DNA of 64,000 nucleotides from Riptortus pedestris (taxonomy: Eukaryota > Arthropoda > Insecta > Hemiptera > Alydidae). This document shows positions 45,778 through 56,859 of the stretch, piece after piece (within the stretch, counting starts at the first letter, position 1; each line of letters starts with the position of its first letter). The notes beneath the pieces are model-generated. The model saw only the letters and a program-made list of their open reading frames with translations. It searched no databases and had not been told where the DNA came from. The stretch lies in contig CM032228.1 of the NCBI GenBank assembly GCA_019009955.1, positions 74,757,501 through 74,821,500 of the forward strand, given 5' to 3'. The translations under genes and the position numbers were made by a program.

Positions 45778-46440
45778 TATATGTTCGGTGTATCGCGTTT
45801 TCAATCTCCTTCTTACAGCTGCACGTGAGTTTATATACTCCGTTCATATTGAAGATGTCCTTGTTCTCGATGTCATTTGTGAGCTTCTGCCGTAGGTTGT
45901 TGTTGGTTCTGAACGTAGTGTGAAGTCCTTCTTTCCGAAGTGCGTTTGTGATTTTATATGTATCAGGACCCGTGTATGTGATTGCGTGGCGTTTGGTGAT
46001 TGGTTCAGCCAAAGTGCTCGCGTCTTGCTTGGCGTTACTAGTTATTTTCTTGAGTAACTTATCGATCGTGTGTCGTTTGTAGCCGTTATTGTAGGCTATT
46101 TCGTGTATTGTATTCAACTCCTTGTCGTAGTTTTCCTTTGAGAGCGGAAGGGTATGTAGTCTGTGTAGCATGTGGCGAAATGCAGCTAGTTTGTGTTGAG
46201 TTGGATGGTTTGAAGTGGCGTGTATTGTTGTATCCGTGGATGTAGGTTTTCTATATATGCCGTACTCCAATCTGTCAGTTTTCCTGGTAATCATGAGGTC
46301 AAGGAAGTTTAGTGTTCCTTCGTTTTCAGTCTCCATGGTGTAGCGTATGTTGGGGTGGAGTTTATTGAGGTCTTTCAAAATCCCGTTGATGTCATCTGTT
46401 TCCACGATGCAAAATGTGTCATCTACGAATCTGAAATATC
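45778..46440 (-). pseudogene. Penelope-like element, inverted 5'-truncated copy
   Basis: Minus-strand frame from FRFVDDTFCIVE (RT motif C, about 46440) through ETDDINGILKDLNKL, NEGTLNFLDLMIT and RLEYGIYRKPTSTD to YKLTCSC. It keeps 16-18 residues around AEPITKRHAITYTGPD that the neighbouring plus copy lacks. It has lost the YIG core of the GIY-YIG endonuclease (about 24 bp missing after TGCAGCTGTAA). It starts exactly where the plus copy starts, head to head. Confidence 0.85.
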
Positions 46441-47965
46441 ACGGAAAACGAGATGACAAAGGCAACGCTACGGTAATCATGACCACACCAGATTACGTCG
46501 GCAAAACCCTCCAGTTCATCAAGGACACCAACTGCATTCGGCAAAGGACAGACCCAACAGATGCCTACCAGAGACAAGTACGTGACGCACTCAAACGCTG
46601 CACCAACATTATAGGCAACAATCACTATAGATACTTGAACATGAATCCAGGACCACCTATACTGAGAGCTCAACCCAAGATACACAAACCCAACGCACCC
46701 ATGAGACCAGTAGTCAACTACAGACCAGCGCCTGCATATAAACTCGCAAAACAAATCACATCTATACTAAGAGACACAGTGCATCTGCCGAACACGTACA
46801 CAATCAAGAACACCACAGAACTTGTGAACAAACTCGCAGGTGTACGTATCTCAGAACGAACAAGACTAGTGTCGTTCGACATCAAAGACCTATACCCATC
46901 TATACCAGTGCAAGAAACCATCGACATTCTCACTACAGGACTCAGCGACTTATACGATGATGACTACATCAGGGAAATCGCTGACCTGACGAAGACAGTG
47001 CTGAAACAGAATTACTTCCGCTTCAACAACGAGATATATATACCCACAGACGGACTCGGAATGGGAAATCCCACTTCTTCTATACTTACGGAAATATTTA
47101 TTCAACACATCGAAGATACGCACATAGAAAAACTCATGGATAAACATCAAATTACAAGATATTTCAGATTCGTAGATGACACATTTTGCATCGTGGAAAC
47201 AGATGACATCAACGGGATTTTGAAAGACCTCAATAAACTCCACCCCAACATACGCTACACCATGGAGACTGAAAACGAAGGAACACTAAGCTTCCTTGAC
47301 CTCATGATTACAGGAAAACTGACAGATTGGAGTACGGCATATATAGAAAACCTACATCCACGGATACAACAATACACGCCACTTCAAACCATCCAACTCA
47401 GCACAAACTAGCTGCATTTCGCCACATGCTACACAGACTACATACCCTCCGCTCTCAAAGGAAAACTACGACAAGGAGTTGAATACAATACACGAAATAG
47501 CCTACAATAACGGCTACAAACGACACACGATCGATAAGTTACTCAAGAAAATAACTAGTAACGCCAAGCAAGACGCGAGCAATACATATAAAATCACAAA
47601 CGCACTTCGGAAAGAACACACTACGTTCAGAACCAACAACAACCTACGGCAGAAGCTCACAAATGACATCGAGAACAAGGACATCTTCAATATGAACGGA
47701 GTATATAAACTCACGTGCAGCTGTAACAACACATACATTGGACAAACTGGAAGGAGATTGAAAACGCGATACACGACTTAACAAACGAGATTCCAATTTC
47801 GACAAACAACGGACATTCAACGGAGACATCATCAATGAACAGCTCAACACTAGCTCGGACACGATCTTCAGACCACTACAACTTCTTAAAAGGAATAATA
47901 AACGGAAGACGCCAACAGACGGAATCACCCAGGATTACCAACAGGTAAAGCGACGACGCAGGTAG
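46441..47965 (+). pseudogene. Penelope-like element RT and GIY-YIG endonuclease, 5'-truncated
   Basis: Begins inside the N-terminal RT region (KRDDKGNATVIMTTPDYV). Landmarks: QPKIHKPNAPMRPVVN, motif A VSFDIKDLYPSIPV, motif B GLGMGNPTSSILTE, motif C RYFRFVDDTFCIVE (both Asp present), and NEGTLSFLDLMIT. A one-base loss near 47310 breaks the frame (the inverted copy has the extra C). After a further deletion near 47580, NGVYKLTCSC, then NNTYIGQTGRRLKTR, gives the GIY-YIG module. The polymerase core itself is open (46400-47410). Penelope-like elements use this RT and nuclease for target-primed insertion and often leave inverted or tandem partial copies. Confidence 0.9.
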
Positions 47966-48129
47966 TTCCATATAGTATTTAATCATTTATTTATTCATTT
48001 TTCTATGATACATAATTTTTAAATGTATAATAACAATGACACAAATATTATATTATACCCGTATCTACATATCAGATGTATTACACCATACCACCATACA
48101 CATTAACACTTGAAATGTAAACACTCATA

Positions 48130-48445
48130 CGGAGGAGGACAATGACCCACTACACGATAACAATTTACCTGAACACTAGTTTAAACGCACCTCGTGTGAC
48201 AGTTCTGAATGGTAAGTAAACAGATCTAATAACAACCCACCACACATAACAATTTACCTGAACACTAACACACCCGTTGACAGATCTGAGTAGTAAATAA
48301 ACAGATCTCGATTCAAACGTAAACAACCCACCACACGAAAACAATTTACCTGAACATCAACATCCCTCGTGTGACAGATCTTAATGGTAAGTAAACAGAT
48401 CTGGACTAAACGTAAACAACTAATACGGTGAACAGAGCTTAAAAC
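48130..48445 (+). repeat. ~90-bp tandem repeat, three units
   Basis: AATTTACCTGAACA recurs at 48162, 48251 and 48343, each followed by GACAGATCTGA-like and GTAAACAGATCT segments. It lies between the Penelope-like ORF and the hammerhead-like block, so it may belong to that element's 3' region. Confidence 0.75.
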
Positions 48446-48477
48446 CCACTGACTGACGGACAAGCAACTCAGTACAC

Positions 48478-48625
48478 TATCAACAGGCTTGAAGATGATG
48501 CCATCGCATCGAAAGCGCTTGCCAGCGGTACTCAACCATCAGCCAATGACGACGGTCTCCACCGAGAGGTATGACAATAATATCATTTATATTGGCGGTT
48601 CTAACCCTTTATTTGAATTACCAAA
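48478..48625 (+). mobile_element. Single palindrome-A arm with hammerhead-like block
   Basis: CTTGAAGA (48488-48495), a T, a perfect 5-bp stem GATGC/GCATC with loop CATC (48497-48510), and GAAA (48511-48514). It continues through GACGACGGTCTCCACCGAG to ATTGGCGGTTCTAACCC, the same outer end as in palindrome A at 353-400. Its place about 500 bp after the Penelope-like ORF suggests it is the 3' end of that element. No partner arm is present here. Confidence 0.6.
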
Positions 48626-48629
48626 TTAC

Positions 48630-49300
48630 ATATATAAGTTTGTTAATGGAACCTAAATTAAAAAAAGGTTTATACGGCAGAAGAGGAACTCTGCTAAATG
48701 TCGTAACAGCCATAGATATATAATTCCTTCATTCTAAGGTTGGTTGTTTTTGTACATGCATTCCTTACTTATAAATACTAACAGGTGGCATGCCAAAAAA
48801 TTCAAAATGGTTTCAGGGAGGGCCACTACTGATAAATCGCTTGAAATTTAAAAAAAAAAAACAACAAAAAAAAACAAAAAAACGTTTTTACCGATTATAA
48901 CCGTTTTCTTTTCTTAGTAAAAAAAAAAAACTGTAAAAAATGCAAACTGGCTTAATCATTTAAATTATATAGTGCCAGCAAATTGTATAGAAAAATATTT
49001 TTAGTCAATTTCAATATAAACACGATTTAGTGGGTTGAGACAATTAAAAGTAGAGGTATTTATTATTTTCTTTTATTCTCTCTCCCTAAGCACCCATATT
49101 TCTTTTCTCTGTTAGTTTCTGTGTGTTTGTCTGTCTGTGTGTGTATGTATATGTGTGTTTGTACGGCATAAATACATAAACAGAAATTTATTTATTAATT
49201 TTTCCAGCGTGCTGAATAATCACCCAGTGTTATGAAATGCATTATCAGAGAAGAGCTTAAAAATTATCAGTTCTAATACCACAAAAAATCTCCTTTTTAA
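48630..49300. other. Unassigned AT-rich sequence
   Basis: A-rich runs at 48850-48940. Nothing else recognised. Confidence 0.5.
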
Positions 49301-49305
49301 ATAAA

Positions 49306-49910
49306 CGTCCGTCCCGCAGGGGCTCCGTAAACTAAGCAGATTTTCCTTGTGCTGATCTAGCATATATGCGACCTCATCTCGCCACATATTCTCACGTTTT
49401 ATGCAAAAATCTCCGTCACGTAAGGGCTTATTAAGCTAAGCAGATTTCCTACGTATTCACATTTATTTCGAAACTTAATAGTGCAATGAGAACAATATTG
49501 GTATTTAGGCCTCATATAAAGTGCTTCATAACATAACAGCTTATTGTAAAAATGACATGAGTAGAAAGGGGGGGGTTACTGAAGCCAAAAACTAAAAACT
49601 GCAAATATTTCGATTAATATTCAAGATAGTGAAAAAAACATACATAAAATATTTATAGAAAATTACATTTTGAATAAGATTGGTTACATAACATTTTTCG
49701 GTGATAAGTCGAATTTTCAAAATTCCCTCCCTCTAAACTCCCTCCCCCCTTTCAATGTTCTAATTTCAGCCTTTCACGAACTTGATCATTCGTTTTACAT
49801 AAAACTTATATATTGAGTTTGGTAACGATAAGACAAAAATCGCACTAAACCGCCAACAGATACACACGCGCGCGCGCACACACACACATTCAAACATCTC
49901 TCTCTCTCTG

Positions 49911-49985
<75 letters not shown>
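49306..49985 (+). mobile_element. Family H copies 21 and 22, two left ends in tandem
   Basis: The first left end is at 49308 (CGTCCGTCCCGCAGGGGC, AACTAAGCAGATTTTCC). A second follows 100 bp later (TCTCCGTCACGTAAGGGC, GCTAAGCAGATTTCCTACG). Only the second is followed by a module, ending in a compound CG/CA/CT/TA microsatellite (49867-49982). The right end is missing. Confidence 0.8.
49867..49982. repeat. (CG)n-(CA)n-(CT)n-(TA)n compound microsatellite
   Basis: Four dinucleotide blocks in series at the usual microsatellite position of family H. Confidence 0.95.
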
Positions 49986-49987
<2 letters not shown>

Positions 49988-50255
49988 CTACTACTATTAA
50001 AATATTTAATAATTCTTTTCTCTATTTAGCTCTTTTTGGTAAGACTGATTATCTTCTCTTTATATGTTTTTATTTTATTTAACGTTGTTATTGTTAATTC
50101 TTTATATATATGTATTATACTTTTGAAATAATTTATATATAAATTAATTGTAAGACACTAGAAATGCATGTGATATGCTAACTTGCTTGGGACATGCAGA
50201 AACAAATAAACGGCCTTCTTATGGGGTTACTATTAGAAGGAAACAAATAATAATA
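49985..50255 (+). mobile_element. LINE-C 3' UTR fragment
   Basis: Shares GGGACATGCAG, AAATAAACGGCCTTCTTAT and TTACTATTAGAAGGAAACAA with the tail at 45.7 kb and ends in (AAT)n. No coding sequence is left. Confidence 0.65.
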
Positions 50256-50259
50256 ATAA

Positions 50260-50261
<2 letters not shown>

Positions 50262-50290
<29 letters not shown>

Positions 50291-50345
50291 CACTATTGTA
50301 GGTTTACCGTGTGAGATTAAGGCCAACGCTTTAACTCACTAACAA
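50262..50345 (-). mobile_element. (TA)n plus small SINE-1 fragment
   Basis: A TA run (50264-50290) is followed by ACCGTGTGAGATTAAGGCCA, then ACGCTTTAACTCAC, as in the SINE-1 copy at 56.3 kb. Confidence 0.5.
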
Positions 50346-50589
50346 TTAAAAGTTTTAAAAGGCAGAAATTGACGAAAATTCTACACGTTCCCTGTATATT
50401 TATACTGTCAGATATCATTAACTAAACGAAAACAGAAGCAAACACGTTCCCAACAAAGGGAAACATTAAAATTTCCTTCTTTGTTTTCCTGTTCTGAGGT
50501 TGCGGCAGAATAATGGTGTATACTTTCATTCTGTATGTTTCTACATGAATGCTTCTAAAGCTGTAAACGTTATTAATTTGTTATACAAT

Positions 50590-51237
50590 GGGCGATATTT
50601 ATGCCAATCCTTATTTACTCAAATGCCCGGAAGATGGTGAAGGAAGACCTTGCGGCATGGGAGTCTTCATCGAGACACCATCGCGGGGAGCAGGTGCTGT
50701 TTTGCAGGCTCCGTCATGGCCACACTAGGCTGACACATCTCCATCTAATTAAAGGAACGCTCCCTCCTGTGCAGTGTGCCGCAAAAACCTTTCTGTTAGG
50801 CACATTTTTGAAGAGTGCAGGAAATACAGAGGCATCCTGGCTGACCTCGGTATTCCAAGGAACCTCGGCGACGCCCTAGCAAACAGTAGAGCGGCCATTG
50901 ACAGGGTAATAAGGTTTCTCCATTTAACAGGCCTTTCCAGCCACATATAGCTAAGGTTTCTCCTCTTTTAACGTTATTGTGAGAGTTTTGGTTAATGTTT
51001 ATTTTATCTGTTATTTTAATGGTTATCTTAATAGGCTTTAAGCTCGATGTTTATATTTATGGATTCAATTTTAATATTTATTTTGATAGCTCAAACCTTA
51101 TTGTTATTTTAATGTGTTTTTTTTTAATAAGCTTTTAGTTGGATAGTTTTAATTTTAGTATTTACTTGTATAGCTCTAACCTTGCTGTTATTTTAATGGT
51201 TGTATTTATAATGCTCTTTTAATAATCTGTAGGCTTA

Positions 51238-51334
<97 letters not shown>

Positions 51335-51582
51335 TTTTTTCCCCCTTAACTTTGTTGTTATTAATGGCTGTGATTTCAATGGTTATTTTTTTTTTTTGTT
51401 TTGTTTTTTTCGTGATGAGCTTTAAGTCTAATTCTGTCATGTAATAGTTAATTAGAGATGTAGTCCATAAGTTATTCTGCCTTAATGGGTCGAAATGGTT
51501 TCTGTGATACCAGCGAGTGGGTGTAAAGGCATACGGCCGAAACCCCTCTTACCAAAAAAAAAAAAAGAAAAAAAAAATATAA
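50590..51582 (+). mobile_element. LINE-D 3' end, C-terminal ORF2 and 3' UTR
   Basis: The frame from 50601 gives EDLAAWESSSRHHRGEQVLF and CRLRHGHTRLTHLHLIKG, the standard C-terminal motif of Jockey-like ORF2 (LCRLRIGHTRLTH). After a one-base shift near 50770 the other frame continues as CAVCRKNLSVRHIFEEC, a CCHC zinc knuckle, and RKYRGILADLGIP. It stops at 50948-50950. The 3' UTR has repeated TTGTTATTTTAATG words and a 90-bp (TA)n (51239-51330). It ends GGCCGAAACCCCTCTTACC with an A-rich tail at 51554-51580. The copy is 5'-truncated. Confidence 0.75.
51239..51330. repeat. (TA)n microsatellite in LINE-D 3' UTR
   Basis: About 46 uninterrupted TA units. Confidence 0.97.
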
Positions 51583-51589
51583 AGTTAAA

Positions 51590-52006
51590 AAGAAATGTAA
51601 AAAATATATGCATATTTATATATATAAAAAAAAAAGTCGGCCTAGCATGCGTGTGCCTGTGACTTCCCATGACTGGGGAACTGAAATACGGTGTGAAGAG
51701 TGTTGGCCATTGATAACCGTGAAGTTTTTTGCCCAAAATAAACCAACAATCAAATGCCCGGTCGTAATCTATTTAATGTTATGCATAATTCATTATTCAC
51801 CAAAATATATATATATTATTAATACGAATTCGTTTATATGAATTTAAATAAATTCAATATGGAAGTTACTCATTTAGAAACGCGGGAAATTCATGACTGG
51901 TTTCCATCAGCAATTTTAACGAAAGAGGGATTATATATGCATACCTCTGTGTATAAAATAGAGATATTTGCTTATATTGCAAGATATTTGCCCGAACATA
52001 ATACAT

Positions 52007-52083
<77 letters not shown>

Positions 52084-52785
52084 CAAAATAAAATATTGCG
52101 GGAACAGATGTTTTCCACTACTTGTAATGCTCATACTTCGGATTCATTCATTCACAGTATAAAAACCATAACATAAAGTTGACTATGTTTGCACTTATGA
52201 CGCGATTTTTAAATCTATATACTTATTATTACAAGATTCGTTCTTATACGTATCATTGAGTACCACTGAGGCGGTCACGTCAAGACTAACAAAAATGGAG
52301 GTGTACCACAACTCGCAGCTGATATTAACGATACATTAAAATGATGATCGATCAGTTTTAAAATCGATTACCTCAAAAATTTCTAGTTTTGAAAAATCGA
52401 TCCCAGAAGCAGCACAACTACATCTGCAATTAATTGACTTGCTGTTTAATTAAATATTTGATAAATATACACTGTAAATTCCTTATCTCTGTTTTCTTTT
52501 TCACAAGATATTGTTTGTTTTTAATAATGCATATAATTTCTTTTATCTTACGCTTTATTATTTTTTTGTGATTTTCTAAAATTTCTACCTCGTCAAAAAA
52601 ATTTATGCTTTAATGTCATAGATGTTTTATTTTCTAAATTATCGCCATTTCTACAATGCGGTTTCAATCTTTTCGTTAAGGTCTGTGACGACTCCTTTAT
52701 GAAAAATTTCCCACAGGCAGAATAGTTTATGTTATAAACATTGTATTTTGTTTTCCAGGCTATTAGTTTATCTGTTATACCACTG
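51590..52785. other. Unassigned sequence with (AC)n tract
   Basis: (AC)n at 52009-52071, then (TA)n to 52084. The rest is AT-rich with no coding domain. Confidence 0.5.
52009..52084. repeat. (AC)n-(TA)n microsatellite
   Basis: About 31 AC units followed by a short TA run. Confidence 0.97.
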
Positions 52786-53400
52786 AAACTTTTATTGAGT
52801 CACAATTTTTGTTTGATAATTACAAAAGTCGACATTATGTAAAACTCAAGATCAAGTTCGTCAATAGCTGAAAGAGGGAGGAGGGGTTTAGAGGAGAAAA
52901 TTTCTAAAATTTACAGTGTCTTCGGTATTATCTGTTAAATCAAAAATTGTATAGAACCTACCTTTTAGCAATTAAATTGTTCTATAAATTGTGTAGATTT
53001 GTTTTGTATCTAGAATATTAACCCAAACATTTTTTTTGTTTTAGTGTTGTTGTCTTTAGTAACTGCTAATGCCGTATTAACAATAAGCTATGAAAGCTAT
53101 GTAACACTTTATTTTAAACTTAAATACCAAATATTGTTATCATTGAACTTTTACTGAGTGAGTTAAAAGCAGATAAGTTTTGTTATGACGTATTCAATGA
53201 CAATTTTGATTTAGAGTTCTAACTCTAAAGTGTTTGTTTGATTTATACCATAATCAATATTTAACTGTTTCATTATACACTAAAATCATAGGCGTTGTTT
53301 GCTGAAAACGGCAAAGTCTAAGGGGAAGGTGGGGTGGTAGATGTGGAGGGAATATGGGTAAAATGTTTATAAGTAGTCAAAATATATATATTTAAATTAT
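52785..53400 (-). mobile_element. Family H copy 23, internal
   Basis: Minus-orientation words: AAGATCAAGTTCGTCAATAG near 52849, a G-run near 52875, TAAATACCAAATATTG near 53122. It has two modules but neither terminus. Confidence 0.65.
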
Positions 53401-53404
53401 AAAA

Positions 53405-54000
53405 AAAGTAGTAAAAAAAAGAAGAAAAATATATATTTAAATTTAAGACAAAAAGTGTTCCTATCATTATTTATAACATAAGATTTGATGTAAGAATTGC
53501 CAGATGGTAAATAAATCAAAATTAATTTGTAGTTAAATTATAAATAACTATACAAATGAGGATATAATAATATTTACAACTTATATAAACATAATTTACT
53601 CACAAAATTCAAGTAATTTTCCAAAAAAAGAATTTTAGATATTACCTGGCGATGATAGTAGTTATTCGCCCTAAAACCTTATGAAACAAACAAACATTTA
53701 TTAGAATAAAACAGGATTACTAACGGTGAAAGCATTGAGTTATATAAGGGCATACATCGTGGTGTGGTGGGGGGAATCCATTTAAATAATTGCTTTATTA
53801 TAAATTCAAAACTATTACAATAATACATGTATTTCATGTTCTTGGCTCATAAAATCATGTTCGCCGTTCAGCAATAGAATTCATTATAATAGCAACTACG
53901 TCATTATCTCCACATCACTCACTTCATTAACTCTCTATTTATTGATTAATTTCATTATGAAATTACAAATGCACTCCGCTCCATACAAACCTTTAGAACC
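53405..54000. other. Unassigned AT-rich sequence
   Basis: Lies downstream of the minus-strand promoter-like region. No frame with a recognisable domain on the minus strand. Confidence 0.4.
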
Positions 54001-54189
54001 AATCAAAGCATTAATACATTAATGGTAACATCGTGTCAATATTCCACAATAGGAATTTTGAAATATTTAAATAGCCTGTTAGTTCAACCGGGAAATTCGT
54101 TAAGAAATTTCGGAACAGGGGAAAATAAATTATCCTGCTGTGGGAATCATAAACGGTTAAAAAAATCGATGCCAAGAGAAACATCAATT

Positions 54190-54565
54190 CACGAGTTGCT
54201 CACCAGAGTGTGAGAGTGTCGTAGCACTAATGGATCAAAAATAGTCTGATGATACAGTCTGTAGAAAGCACTAACAATTAAAACTGCTTCAGATCCTCTC
54301 CAAGGCAGGCTGGCACAGAATGAGCTGACCACAGACCAATTACACAATTTATCTGACGATCACTACTCACTTTTTCACACTTGATAATCTATTTTTTCAC
54401 TACTAACCACTGTAGTCACCGTCAACTTCACGTTCTCATCTTAACTCCACAATAGCTCACGATCACTCAGATCATAGATGATCAATTAAAAAACTGCACT
54501 GCAACAATGTTTAGCTGCAGTGAACACAGTGAAGTTCAATTATTAAAACCTAAGACGTAACTCAA
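54190..54565 (-). other. Possible untranslated leader exon with splice donor
   Basis: Read on the minus strand, the sequence after the predicted start near 54566 has no long frame. Its first ATG (near 54441) gives a three-codon frame, MRT*. About 360 nt further, CACTCTGGTGAGCAACTC contains a good donor (G|GTGAGC, near 54206). Consistent with a 5' untranslated exon, but equally with an LTR leader. Confidence 0.25.
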
Positions 54566-54730
54566 CTGCCGGGTGAGCTAGGTAACTTTTATACAGGACG
54601 GTGCAGGCTCTAGAAGGTTCGAGGCGCCAACTCGCCTGTTGATTGGTCGGAATCGGCCTAAAAGGTTCTTGATTCCCGCTCTGGCTCCAACTTTTGGGAG
54701 TCCTCATTTTCTTGGCACTTCTTAAATACG
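54566..54730 (-). promoter_or_regulatory. hsp70-like promoter: HSEs, CCAAT, TATA
   Basis: On the minus strand, in order: GGAATCAAGAACC and GCCGATTCCGACC (GAA/TTC pentamers), CCAAT (54646-54642), GGCGCCTCGAACCTTCTAGA (a GAAnnTTCnnGA heat-shock element, 54620-54609), TATAAAA (54593-54587), and an initiator-like GCAGTTG at about 54568-54562. This composition and spacing match metazoan hsp70-class promoters. No hsp70 coding sequence follows within the visible kilobase. Confidence 0.5.
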
Positions 54731-54739
54731 TGATTTTCA

Positions 54740-55280
54740 ATTAGTAACAAAACCCCTCATGCAGACCAATGAATATTATTTGCATACATTTCTTTATTTA
54801 TTATTATACGTTCATAGATTCATTAAATGTGATCGATCCCTAGCTTTATGCAGGAAAATGCCGTAGAATACAGAATAATAGTATTACAGTAATTCAGTGC
54901 ACCTCTTTAGATGTATATCTCTTATTCTATTCAGTCTAGGTCCATTTAGTATTCGTTCGTCTCATCTCGAGTGTATTCGGCACTTCTCGGCCCTATTCGG
55001 GTCCTCAAGTCTTTTCTTCAGTCTAGAATAACGGCCCAATCTTACAGTGCTTTGCATTTGTATAGGAAATTATATACCACTCGGTCTTTGCAGGGAAGCT
55101 CTTCAATTCCGGCATTCTCTGCATAGTCTTTGCTAAATGAGTAAACTTTGGGATAAAATAAATGTTGATGACATTCGGTGCCCCTCTAAAAAAATTAGAA
55201 AAGTCACTTCGTTTTGTGCTCAGGGTTATTGTATTCTAAAAAAACTCATTTAATTTAGTTCTAGATAACTTGCGTTGAGG
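54740..55280. other. Unassigned sequence
   Basis: Upstream side of the promoter-like block. Nothing recognised. Confidence 0.45.
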
Positions 55281-55367
55281 AAAATTAGCAATTGAGATTT
55301 TACTCTTCAATTTCCATCGATCTTGCCTAGATGATAACGAAAATTAGGTGCCTTCAAAATTGTATAT

Positions 55368-55565
55368 ACTTCTGAGTTGCTATTCTGGCAAGTGGAAGTG
55401 ACGTCTAATGTAGGTAGGATGAAAGAATTGGTTACAATTGTAACTGAAATTAGAGTCTGTCAATTTATTAAAACGGCAGAGCGCACAGCATCGTAAGCGC
55501 TCTGAAGTTTTAATAAATTTTTATAGTGGAAGCGTAGCCAATTCTTTCATCCTACCTACATTATA
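55368..55565. mobile_element. Palindromic element B2, degenerate
   Basis: CTGAGTTGCTATTCTGGCAA, then GTGGAAGTGACGTC and TAATGTAGGTAGGATGAAAG, mirror the right end of element B1 at 60.7 kb. On its right side CTTTCATCCTACCTACATTA closes the palindrome. The hammerhead-like box is damaged (GTAA in place of GAAA near 55493). Confidence 0.65.
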
Positions 55566-56171
55566 TATACTTGACTGTTGCCACTCCACATGTAACAACT
55601 TTGTTTATTCTTTATCAATCACAATATATATAAGCGTTTCATGTAAAACTAAAGATGAAGTTCATTAATGACTGATACTGAACATGGAGTGGGGGCTTAG
55701 AGGAGGGAGGGGGAAGAAAATTCGGAATACCTTCAATGTCATATGACGGATCGAAAAATAGAATGTATTGAAAATTATTACATATATAATTTCCTATAAA
55801 TGTTGTCGTATACCTTTTTACATTGTATTTGGATTGAATCGAAATAATTGCAGTTTTTAGTTTTCAGCCTCCCCTAGACCTTCTAGTGTCATATTTACAA
55901 TAAGCAATTAATATCATGAAGCTTTTTATTCCAAGCTTAGCAAATATCGTTTTCAAGAAACCTTTATTGTGCGAGATACATGTCAATTTGTTGTGTGATG
56001 GCGTAATCAATTCAGATTTTGCGTTCTTGTACGGAAATATTTATTCCATCTATACCGTATTTGATAATTAATCGTTTCAGTGAAGACAAGATATCATATT
56101 ATTGGCGGAAATCGGACTATCTTGACCAAATTTATTTGAACCTTAAATACCAAATATTATTATTTATTAAC

Positions 56172-56388
56172 GCCCGCTTTCTGCTTCTATGGCCAATTGA
56201 GACTGGTTATCTAGAGGTTACCGCCCTTTTCTAGTGAGGGTGGGACTAAGAATTTTATTCAATAAGTCCGCCACTAAGCCAAATTTGATTTGCTCAGGCA
56301 GGAATCGAACTCGCTACTCAATGTTTGCCATGTGAGATTAAGGCCAATTCTTTAACTCACATGACTAACCTCCAAAAAAACCAAATGT
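56172..56388 (-). mobile_element. tRNA-derived SINE-1 inserted in family H
   Basis: On the minus strand it has a tRNA-like head with GTGAGTTAAAGAATTGGCC and box B GCGAGTTCGATTCCTGCC, then a body with AAAAGGGCGGTAACCTCTAG. The flanks ACCAAATATTATT and ACCAAATGTTGTT look like a target-site duplication of about 10-13 bp with a few changes. Confidence 0.75.
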
Positions 56389-56859
56389 TGTTTTCCTTTA
56401 ACTTTGGCTTTGTGAGATAGATGCAAATACGTTGGTTCTTATATCGGAAATTTTTATTAGAGCTCTCGATATATTTAACCGTTTCCGTCAATAATATAGA
56501 TCATAATTGTTATTGGCGGTAATGAGACCTGGAATAGTATGGGGTTTAGACAGGGGAATTCAAAATCCGAAATGTATCTGTTATTATGAGTCGGATCGTA
56601 AAATGTTATAGATACAATCATGTTAAACTATTGATGCTTTACAATTGCTGTTCTATGGATTATTTCGTAACTCTAGTATTAAGAGTGTTATTTTTACTTT
56701 TTGAATTCTACCTTCAGTAACCCCCCCTCCCCACCCTCTTGTACTCATGGTTATTTAAATTTAAATATAGAATATGTGGCAAGATAAGATCACAAGTGTG
56801 ATACCAGCAGGTGAGAAATCTGTTTACGCAGCCACTGCTTGACGGTATTTTTTGACGTC

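Larger units (their letters stand above)
55285..56852 (-). mobile_element. Family H copy 24, hosting a palindromic element and a SINE
   Basis: Right end at left: TTAGCAATTGAGATTTTACT, then GATAACGAAAATTAGGTGCC, with the hairpin arm lost. Two modules are visible. The left end is GAGAAATCTGTTTACGCAGC, then TGCTTGACGGTATTTTTT (56813-56850). The copy is split by palindrome B2 at the microsatellite position (55368-55565) and by SINE-1 in the between-module segment (56172-56388). Confidence 0.8.

Noticed and set aside
46419..47243. Minus-strand frames opposite the Penelope-like ORF
   Set aside because: Shadows; only the plus strand carries the RT motifs.
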